This document shows, in pieces, positions 14,123-18,671 of a stretch of DNA of 18,671 nt. The stretch spans positions 1 through 18,671 of the forward strand of contig URPG01000005.1 in assembly GCA_900549675.1 (NCBI GenBank), read 5' to 3'. Source of the stretch: an uncultured Oscillospiraceae bacterium (GTDB lineage: Bacteria; Bacillota; Clostridia; Oscillospirales; Acutalibacteraceae). A program made the translations under genes and the position numbers. A model generated the notes under the pieces. It was not told where the DNA came from. It was given only the letters and a program-made list of their open reading frames with translations, and did not search any database. Position 1 is the stretch's first letter. The number at the start of each line of letters is the position of its first letter.

Positions 14123-14789
14123 TTAAACAGCTTTTGCTGAAATACTTCCAACTACCTGACGATTAAGAATCATGTGCTTTACCTGCTCATAAGCAAATCC
14201 CATTTCTTTCAGAACAGCGATTTGATATTCGACTTTAGTAACGGCTTTGATTTCATCAGAAGTCATGTAATCACTGGCAACAGCTTTTTTTTGGTGCATT
14301 GCGTTCTTTACGAATTTGAGCCGCATTTTTGCCAAGAACAGATTTATAAGCCAAATCGGTATAAAGCTTGTAGTCCCACTTGCTATGGTCAGGGTCTGCC
14401 TGAATGGTGTCGGTAAGACTTGTCCTGACAGGTTTGCGGTCAAACTTTGCTGTTTGCCTTTTCATCAGTTCAAAACGCATAGCGTAAAATTCTTTGACAA
14501 GAGCCTTTTTGAATTTACGGACTGGTTCGGTGTTTTTGAGATAGGTGATTAACAAAGTGGCTTGTAGTTCGTTGAGCATATAAATCTTTTTATTTTGCAT
14601 GCCACCTTTTGTTTCAAAGGGTGTGATTTCAAATCGCACCCTTCCGAATTCGGCCAAATCGGATTCATGCTTTTCAATAATTCTTTGTACTGACCTGTAA
14701 TTGATTTCTGCGAACTCTGCAATCACATCAGATGTTGTAAACGGAACGGCATCAATTTTATTTGGCTCGAGAAATACTAGGTTTGTCAT
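14123..14789 (-). pseudogene. Rha-family phage antirepressor, interrupted by a frameshift at an A8 tract
   Basis: The first frame (14789-14271) gives MTNLVFLEPNKIDAVPFTTS onwards, with the Rha domain features TTSDVIAEFAEINYRSVQRI (residues 19-38), KKIYMLNELQATLLITYL (67-84) and FYAMRFEL (101-108). It ends abnormally as RNAPKKSCCQ. The natural continuation AVASDYMTSDEIKAVTKVEY to the stop at 14123 lies in the next frame; the join is at eight A on the minus strand (plus coordinates 14285-14292), where seven would keep the frame. It is a frameshift mutation, an assembly error, or a site of polymerase slippage. Rha proteins interfere with repressor control or early phage growth. AAAGGACGTGAAGAA precedes the start. 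Confidence 0.75.
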
Positions 14790-14835
14790 TTCTTCACGTC
14801 CTTTCTTCTAAAATTTCATTCAACGCAGCGTTGAA

Positions 14836-15072
14836 TTAATTTAACGAATTCATACTATCTACTTTTAGTAGATTATCTGGCAAAAAAATATAGTCGCATG
14901 GCACACCGGTAATTTCTTCGATTTTTTTTAAATATTTGTAATCGGGAGAAGTCTTCCCGCTTTCCCAATTATAGACTGTTGATCTATGTACTCCCAATGC
15001 TTTTGCCATCTCAGCTTGTGTCATTTTTTTATTTACTCTTGCCGCCTCTAACGAAATAGTAAAACTAGTCAT
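14836..15072 (-). CDS. Cro-like Xre-family regulator
   Basis: A 78-residue DNA-binding protein with one Xre/HTH_3 domain: MTQAEMAKALGVHRSTVYNW at residues 17-36, followed by ESGKTSPDYKYL. It is divergent from the CI-like gene and lies on the early/lytic side, the Cro position. The ATG at 15072 is chosen because GAGAGGTG lies 6 bases ahead; a GTG nine bases upstream overlaps that site. Its promoter is covered by two of the three operators at 15105-15186, so it should be repressed by the CI-like protein and may in turn repress that gene. Confidence 0.88.
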   Translation of the reverse strand: MTSFTISLEAARVNKKMTQAEMAKALGVHRSTVYNWESGKTSPDYKYLKKIEEITGVPCDYIFLPDNLLKVDSMNSLN

Positions 15073-15102
15073 TTCTATCACCTCTCTTTCTGTGTTAAAA
15101 AC

Positions 15103-15131
15103 ACTCTACCATAAGTAGAAAACAAAGTCAA
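15103..15131 (-). promoter_or_regulatory. Promoter of the cro-like gene
   Basis: On the minus strand TTGACT (15131-15126), a 17-base spacer and TAGAGT (15108-15103). The -10 box is overlapped by operator O1 (15105-15119) and the -35 box by O2 (15130-15144). Confidence 0.65.
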
Positions 15132-15186
15132 TACTAAAAGTAGATAAAAATAAAATTTATGTTGACTTTTTTCTACTTTAAGTGTA
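15105..15186. promoter_or_regulatory. Three-operator lysogeny switch region
   Basis: Three related 15-bp sites with 5-5-5 layout. O1 is TCTAC-CATAA-GTAGA (15105-15119, perfect). O2 is AATAC-TAAAA-GTAGA (15130-15144, right half perfect). O3 is TCTAC-TTTAA-GTGTA (15172-15186, left half perfect). O1-O2 centres are 25 bp apart and O2-O3 42 bp. O1 and O2 cover the cro-side promoter and O3 covers the spacer and -10 box of the repressor promoter, as in a lambda-like switch. Confidence 0.7.
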
Positions 15187-15190
15187 ATAT
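15162..15190 (+). promoter_or_regulatory. Promoter of the CI-like repressor gene
   Basis: TTGACT (15162-15167), a 17-base spacer and TAATAT (15185-15190), followed by a short leader and the start codon at 15218. Operator O3 overlaps the spacer and the edge of the -10 box, which predicts autorepression. Confidence 0.7.
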
Positions 15191-15217
15191 ATGCATATAA
15201 AACACGGGGGATAAAAA

Positions 15218-15859
15218 ATGGAAGAGAAAAAAATCTTTGCAGACAATTTAAATTATTATATGAATAAACACGGTAAAACTCAGGCGGATTTAATTGCAGA
15301 TTTAGGTATAAACAAATCAACAATATCAACTTGGTGTAATGGTATAAAAATGCCACGGATGGGAACTATTCAAACTTTAGCTGATTATTTTGGAATCATG
15401 AAAAGTGATTTAATTGAAGAAAGGCAGGAGTTAAAACTCCCACCTGATTGTGAACCAGTGAATTTTCATGAACTAAAAAGAATTCCTTTGCTTGGACAAG
15501 TTGCCGCAGGCTTACCGCTATATGCCGAAGAAAATATAGAGGGTTATACTTATACTGAATTAAATAGCGGTGCTGAATATTTTGCTCTGCGTGTTAAAGG
15601 TGATTCCATGGACGCAATGGGGATAAAAGATGGATATGTCGTCATTGTGCGCCGGCAGAGTATTGTTGAAGACGGAGAAGTCGCTATAGTAATGATAGAT
15701 AATGAAGAGGCTACTATGAAACGCTTCTATAAAGTAGGAAACACAGTTACACTACTTCCCCAATCTACAAACCCTGAACATAAACCTCAAATTTATGATT
15801 TAACTAGAACTAGAATTGAAGTTATAGGCAAGGTTGTAAAAGTGGAATTCATGTTATAG
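15218..15859 (+). CDS. CI/LexA-like phage repressor with S24 self-cleaving domain
   Basis: A 213-residue lysogeny repressor. The N-terminal Xre helix-turn-helix spans about residues 6-65 (KTQADLIADLGINKSTISTW at 20-39). The C-terminal peptidase S24 domain has the scissile Ala97-Gly98 bond (LLGQVAAGLP), nucleophile Ser130 in VKGDSM and general base Lys168 in ATMKRF. Self-cleavage stimulated by activated RecA is expected, so the prophage was SOS-inducible. It is full length with no visible defect. The start follows a GGGGG ribosome site. It is divergent from the cro-like gene across three operators and is followed by the tandem-repeat membrane protein and the integrase, the usual lysogeny-module order. 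Confidence 0.93.
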   Translation: MEEKKIFADNLNYYMNKHGKTQADLIADLGINKSTISTWCNGIKMPRMGTIQTLADYFGIMKSDLIEERQELKLPPDCEPVNFHELKRIPLLGQVAAGLPLYAEENIEGYTYTELNSGAEYFALRVKGDSMDAMGIKDGYVVIVRRQSIVEDGEVAIVMIDNEEATMKRFYKVGNTVTLLPQSTNPEHKPQIYDLTRTRIEVIGKVVKVEFML

Positions 15860-15881
15860 AAAAAGTGACATCTTTTTGCCA

Positions 15882-15910
15882 TTGCGAATAAACGTTTAAT
15901 AAGGTATAAT
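15882..15910 (+). promoter_or_regulatory. Promoter of the tandem-repeat membrane protein gene
   Basis: TTGCGA (15882-15887), a 17-base spacer and a perfect TATAAT (15905-15910), 44 bases upstream of the start codon. The gene therefore has its own promoter, as expected for one expressed in the lysogen. No terminator is seen between this gene and the CRISPR-like repeat, so the same transcript could include it. Confidence 0.65.
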
Positions 15911-15954
15911 ATTTACATATTTTTACATTATTATATTTAAAAAGGGGTATTTTT

Positions 15955-16692
15955 ATGAGGTACAAAAATCCAAAGCCAAAAAAATCAAAAAAAGGCACAG
16001 TCGTTATTGTTGTAGGAGTTCTAGTAGTATTGGGCATTATTGGTAGTCAAATGGGTGATGACAAAAAACCTGCAACAACACAGAAAGATAATATTACTGC
16101 GCAAGCACAAGTGGATTCTGCGCCCCCTGAAAAGGAACCAGTTTTACAACCTTTTACTACTGAATTGCAAAGCGGACATTATACAGCAGGCATCGACATT
16201 CCAAGTGGTACATATAACGTGACTGTTGTGAGTGGCAATTCAGGAAATGTGTCATCATCAAATTTGTATAACGGCGGGATAAACGCAGTAATGGGAGAAA
16301 GTGCTGATAATATCCATATCTCAGAGTTTAAGAACTTAAAACTGCCAAAAGGAGAAACTTTATCTGTATCAGGCCTAACAATCAAAATTGAATCCCCCGA
16401 AGTTGATCCCTCGAGCGTAATTGGCAGAGCGGATAATACCGCGGAAGAAATTACACTTTCTAGCGGAAACTTTGTTGCTGGAACAGATTTTAAAGCTGGT
16501 GTGTATAACGTAGAGCTGGTGGAGGGCTTGGGCAATGTATCGTCTAATAATATGTATGACGGTGGATTGAATATCGTAATAGGCGATGGTAGTGACGGTT
16601 TCTCTATAAATAGTTTTCAAAATGTTGATTTTAAGGCCGGCATAGAACTTTCTGTATCAGGTGTTACAATAAAGCTAACACCTAGTAAATAA
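15955..16692 (+). CDS. Membrane-anchored protein with two tandem extracellular repeats, lysogeny-module gene
   Basis: A 245-residue protein with a basic start (MRYKNPKPKKSKKG), one hydrophobic segment (about 15-30, TVVIVVGVLVVLGIIG), a Pro/Gln/Ala-rich linker (35-66) and two copies of a roughly 80-residue beta-rich repeat (67-147 and 164-243). Both copies share SGxxxAGxDxxxGxYNVxxV, GNVSSxNxYxGGxN and ELSVSG/TLSVSG-xTIK. There is no lipobox or LPXTG, so it should be a type II-like anchored protein with its repeats outside the membrane. I do not recognise a named function. Its site between repressor and integrase, with its own promoter, is where temperate phages of Firmicutes keep superinfection-exclusion genes (for example Ltp of TP-J34, also membrane-anchored with tandem repeats). 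AAAGGGG precedes the start. Confidence 0.85.
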   Translation: MRYKNPKPKKSKKGTVVIVVGVLVVLGIIGSQMGDDKKPATTQKDNITAQAQVDSAPPEKEPVLQPFTTELQSGHYTAGIDIPSGTYNVTVVSGNSGNVSSSNLYNGGINAVMGESADNIHISEFKNLKLPKGETLSVSGLTIKIESPEVDPSSVIGRADNTAEEITLSSGNFVAGTDFKAGVYNVELVEGLGNVSSNNMYDGGLNIVIGDGSDGFSINSFQNVDFKAGIELSVSGVTIKLTPSK

Positions 16693-16740
16693 AAGAACTT
16701 TTAATTTGGCAACAATATTATATTTTTAACAAAGGGGTAA

Positions 16741-16772
16741 GTCACTCCCTACATGGGAGTGTAGATTGAAAT
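16741..16772 (+). CRISPR. Solitary type I-C-like CRISPR repeat (candidate RNA anti-CRISPR)
   Basis: A single 32-bp unit begins GTCACTCC and ends TAGATTGAAAT. The arms CACTCCC (16743-16749) and GGGAGTG (16755-16761) form a 7-bp stem with loop TACAT, and the last 11 bases match the I-C 5' handle (usual form TGGATTGAAAT) with one change. Length, stem position and handle all agree with type I-C repeats processed by Cas5. No second repeat, leader-array structure or cas gene is in the window. It lies 48 bp after the tandem-repeat gene with no intervening terminator, in the prophage lysogeny module. Solitary repeat units in phages are known to encode RNA anti-CRISPRs (Racr) that mimic the repeat part of crRNA. 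That this one does so is inference. Confidence 0.75.
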
Positions 16773-16818
16773 AAACAACACAAACACTGGTAGAAGAGCA
16801 GGATAAGTTAGCCTAAAA

Positions 16819-16854
16819 TAAAAAAAGCCCCCGGTGCTGGAACACCAGAGGCTT
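16819..16854 (-). terminator. Minus-strand terminator
   Basis: On the minus strand AAGCCTCTGGTG (16854-16843), loop TTCCAG, CACCGGGGGCTT (16836-16825), then TTTTTATTTT. All twelve positions pair when two G-T pairs are allowed; on the plus strand those become A-C mismatches and no T-run follows. The hairpin is therefore built for minus-strand RNA. Confidence 0.8.
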
Positions 16855-16894
16855 ACTGAACGAAACTAGGACAAGCCTAATATCGCCTTATAAC
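16819..16894 (-). ncRNA. Candidate small RNA upstream of the integrase
   Basis: A minus-strand promoter (see 16901-16929) should start near 16894, and a terminator closes the unit at 16819, giving an RNA of about 75 bases. It contains a small hairpin TAGG-CTTGT-CCTA and then the terminator stem. No ORF is present. It does not reach the CRISPR-like repeat, and I see no complementarity to it. It overlaps the leader of plus-strand transcripts crossing from the tandem-repeat gene toward int, so antisense control of int is one possible role. Confidence 0.45.
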
Positions 16895-16903
16895 ACCGAT
16901 ATT
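16879..16903. repeat. Inverted repeat overlapping the small-RNA start site
   Basis: AATATCG (16879-16885) and CGATATT (16897-16903) form a perfect 7-bp inverted repeat with an 11-base spacer. It overlaps the minus-strand -10 box and predicted start site and lies 57 bases upstream of int. It may be an operator or an integrase arm-type site. Confidence 0.45.
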
Positions 16904-16929
16904 ATACCACTTGTCTTTGATTTCGTCTA
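16901..16929 (-). promoter_or_regulatory. Minus-strand promoter facing away from int
   Basis: On the minus strand TAGACG (16929-16924), a 17-base spacer and a perfect TATAAT (16906-16901) preceded by TGG, an extended -10. Its start lies within the inverted repeat at 16879-16903. Confidence 0.55.
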
Positions 16930-16959
16930 CCCTAAAAACGAAAGGACAGGTGATTTTTT

Positions 16960-18375
16960 ATGGCTACAGTAAGCAAACAGGGGAAAGGATATAAGATAAC
17001 AGCGTCGAAAGGGTACGATATTAATGGTAAGCAGCTTCGGGAATACATGACATGGATTCCCGAACCGCACATGACTGATCGTCAGATAAAAAAGGAATTA
17101 GAACGGCAGAAAGTGCTTTTTGAAGAGCAGGTTAAAAATTCTGTCAATGTCAATAAAAACATAAAGCTAGTAGACTTTACAGAAATCTTCATGCAGGAAT
17201 ATGCGCAGCCCAATTTAAAAAAGCAGACAATCTATAATTACGGAGAACGGATAAAGGTAATCAATCAGGCTCTTGGACATATCAAAATAAAAGATTTGAG
17301 TCCTCGTCACATTGCCTCTTTCTACGCTAATCTGAAGGAAGAGGGGATACGGGTAAAACAAATCGCAATATGCAAGATAGATTTAAATGCATGGGTAAAA
17401 AAGCATCATACAACCGTGGAGGCGTTATCGCGAAAAAGTGGTGTGTCCAGATGGGCCTTTAATCAGAGCAAAAATAATAAACCGATAGCAATCGAAAATG
17501 CTAAAATCATAGCGAATACTTTAGGCATGGACTTTGATACTGTATATGAGATAAAAAAGAATATGAAACCATTGGAAACCGAATCTATACGAACATATCA
17601 CCGTATGCTGTCTACAATCCTAACAAGAGCGGTAAAGTGGGGGTATATTCCGGAAAATCCAGTAGCAAAAACAGATCTACCAACACGACAATCCGTTAAA
17701 GCAAGTAAAATCAAATATCTTGAAGAAGATGATGCCAGAAAGTTACTAAACCTTTTGCAAGAAGAACCCATAAAATGGAGAACATTTTTCACGTTTGACT
17801 TATTGTCCGGTTTACGACGCAGAGAGATCGCGGGGTTGTATTGGAGCGATATAGACTGGGTAAATCAAACGGTATCTATTAACAGAATATTGAATTATGT
17901 ACCAAAAGCAGGTGTGTATGAAGATACACCCAAGACGGCATCATCTGAGCGACCGCTTAAATTAACCCCTTCGGCATTTGTACTATTGCAAAAATATAAA
18001 CATTGGCAAGACGAGCAAAAAGCAGTTTTAGGCGATGCATGGGAGGATACACAAGGCCGCATTTTTACAAATAACTTTGGTAAACCCATTTTCCCCAGTA
18101 GCGCCACACAATGGTTTTCTCACTTCATTGAACGCACGGGACTACCGAAAGTAACGGTTCATTCTTTGCGGCACACTTATGCTAGTTTAATGATTGCAGA
18201 TGGTATACCTCTTATTGTTGTGTCTCGGCAGTTAGGACATGCACAGGCAAGTACCACCGCAAATATTTATGCGCATGCTTTAAAATCAGCAGAAGAAAAA
18301 GCAAATCAGGTATTCAACCGGTTTGATGATGTCGTGTCTGGTACCGAATCGGAAAGCGCAGTAAAACATAAATAA
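16960..18375 (+). CDS. int: Tyrosine-family phage integrase with an inserted helix-turn-helix domain
   Basis: A 471-residue site-specific recombinase. An AP2-like N-terminal arm-binding domain (about 1-60) is followed by the core-binding region (68-135 and 205-235) and the catalytic domain (252-450) with a complete set: Arg286 (SGLRRRE), Lys325 (TPKTASSER), His401 and Arg404 (HSLRH), His427 (LGHAQ) and Tyr437 (ANIYAH). Typical relatives are near 380-400 residues. The excess is a 65-residue insert at about 138-203, between the core-binding helices, that reads like an Xre helix-turn-helix (TTVEALSRKSGVSRWAFNQS...ENAKIIANTLGMDFDTVYEI). The start follows AGGTGATTTTTT. It points to the tRNA-Thr 3' end 100 bp away, the likely attachment site. 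Confidence 0.93.
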   Translation: MATVSKQGKGYKITASKGYDINGKQLREYMTWIPEPHMTDRQIKKELERQKVLFEEQVKNSVNVNKNIKLVDFTEIFMQEYAQPNLKKQTIYNYGERIKVINQALGHIKIKDLSPRHIASFYANLKEEGIRVKQIAICKIDLNAWVKKHHTTVEALSRKSGVSRWAFNQSKNNKPIAIENAKIIANTLGMDFDTVYEIKKNMKPLETESIRTYHRMLSTILTRAVKWGYIPENPVAKTDLPTRQSVKASKIKYLEEDDARKLLNLLQEEPIKWRTFFTFDLLSGLRRREIAGLYWSDIDWVNQTVSINRILNYVPKAGVYEDTPKTASSERPLKLTPSAFVLLQKYKHWQDEQKAVLGDAWEDTQGRIFTNNFGKPIFPSSATQWFSHFIERTGLPKVTVHSLRHTYASLMIADGIPLIVVSRQLGHAQASTTANIYAHALKSAEEKANQVFNRFDDVVSGTESESAVKHK

Positions 18376-18434
18376 ACGCTAGATGAACGCCAAACAGCGA
18401 TTTATAAGCTTTTTCACACCCAGCAAAACAAAAT

Positions 18435-18473
18435 AAAAAATCCGCCTAAACCCAGTGTTTAAGCGGATTTTTT
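18435..18473 (-). terminator. Terminator of the tRNA operon, probably bidirectional
   Basis: AAAAAATCCGC (18435-18445) pairs with GCGGATTTTTT (18463-18473) and TAAAC with GTTTA inside, around CCAGT. T6 runs occur on both strands. It begins one base after the CCA of tRNA-Thr on the minus strand and also ends int transcription on the plus strand. Confidence 0.85.
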
Positions 18474-18474
18474 A

Positions 18475-18550
18475 TGGAGCTGCTAAGCGGATTCGAACCG
18501 CTGACCTCGTCCTTACCAAGGACGTGCTCTGCCAACTGAGCCATAGCAGC
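18475..18550 (-). tRNA. tRNA-Thr (GGT)
   Basis: The minus strand gives a complete cloverleaf: acceptor GCTGCTA/TAGCAGC, D-arm GCTC...GAGC with the AGTTGGCA loop, anticodon arm CGTCC-TTGGTAA-GGACG (anticodon GGT), T-arm AGCGG-TTCGAAT-CCGCT, discriminator T and encoded CCA. It is the last gene of a tRNA operon that enters from the right. The integrase lies just past its 3' end, making this 3' end the best candidate attachment site of the prophage. Confidence 0.95.
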
Positions 18551-18556
18551 ATAATT

Positions 18557-18606
18557 TGGCGACCCGGAACGGGCTCGAACCGTCGACCTCTAGCGTGACA
18601 GGCTAG
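18557..18606 (-). pseudogene. 3' half of tRNA-Asp (GTC); 5' half replaced
   Basis: On the minus strand CTAGC-CTGTCAC-GCTAG (anticodon arm, anticodon GTC), a variable loop AGGTC, T-arm GACGG-TTCGAGC-CCGTT, CCGGGTC, discriminator G and CCA match tRNA-Asp. A 5' acceptor GACCCGG and a D-arm should precede them. Instead, 18607-18671 carries AT-rich sequence that neither pairs with CCGGGTC nor forms a D-arm. The break falls at the anticodon stem, where integrase crossover sites in tRNA genes commonly lie. It is most likely the attachment-site copy left by an element to the right, with an intact tRNA-Asp at that element's far end. Confidence 0.7.
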
Positions 18607-18671
18607 TTCCTCAAACCTATAATTGTCTACCGATACAAATTGGCAAACTGTATTACAAATAATAACATATT

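Noticed and set aside
16819..16894. Possibility that the small RNA is a tracrRNA for the solitary repeat
   Set aside because: I see no anti-repeat complementary to the 16741-16772 repeat, and type I-C systems do not use tracrRNA.

Overview
The window looks like a chromosomal segment of a low- to mid-GC Clostridia-type Firmicute (Oscillospirales or Lachnospirales-like). The reasons are strong AGGAGG ribosome sites, a two-subunit iron-sulfur L-serine dehydratase (sdaAB/sdaAA), a group II ECF transporter with fused ATPases, and low-GC Firmicute prophage genes. No 16S rRNA is present, so this assignment is an inference.

Layout. (1) 1-626: decayed DNA with a relic of a type I restriction subunit (HsdR) on the minus strand and a strong terminator hairpin. 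(2) 627-7692, minus strand: a tightly coupled operon read from right to left, tetR, ecfS (MptD/Trep_Strep type), ecfT, a fused double ATPase (ecfA-ecfA), then two half-transporter ABC proteins of the YbtP/YbtQ-IrtA/B type. A TTGACA-17-TATACT promoter and two palindromic operators lie ahead of tetR. (3) 7693-8261: non-coding, with a nested hairpin element and a strong terminator. (4) 8262-9960, minus strand: sdaAB-sdaAA, L-serine to pyruvate plus ammonia. (5) 10099-11125, plus strand: a small conserved gene and a HipA-like kinase gene broken by two frameshifts and cut off at its 3' end by phage DNA. (6) 11114-18400: a short, eroded prophage or satellite-like element. From its right end it holds an integrase (+), a small RNA candidate (-), a solitary CRISPR-type repeat, a membrane-anchored tandem-repeat protein (+), a CI/LexA-like repressor (+), a three-operator switch, a Cro-like protein (-), a Rha antirepressor broken at an A8 tract (-), a sigma-like late regulator (-), tRNA-Glu plus a structured RNA region ending in a terminator (-), two apparent cargo genes (cupin -, TspO +), a terminase small subunit (-) and a broken terminase large subunit (-). 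Replication, head, tail and lysis genes are absent. (7) 18435-18671: host tRNA-Thr with its terminator, next to the 3' half of a tRNA-Asp whose 5' half has been replaced, probably the scar of a second element to the right.

How the parts work together. The ECF-ABC operon probably moves one scarce nutrient, plausibly a metal-ligand complex, under TetR control; the substrate cannot be read from sequence. The prophage remnant keeps its lysogeny module intact (repressor, integrase, the gene between them) while its lytic genes are decaying.

The most striking signal is a single 32-bp repeat at 16741-16772 with the full architecture of a type I-C CRISPR repeat: a 7-bp stem, a 5-nt loop and an ATTGAAAT-type 3' handle. 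It has no second copy and no cas genes. A solitary repeat unit inside a prophage lysogeny module is what an RNA-based anti-CRISPR (Racr) would look like.
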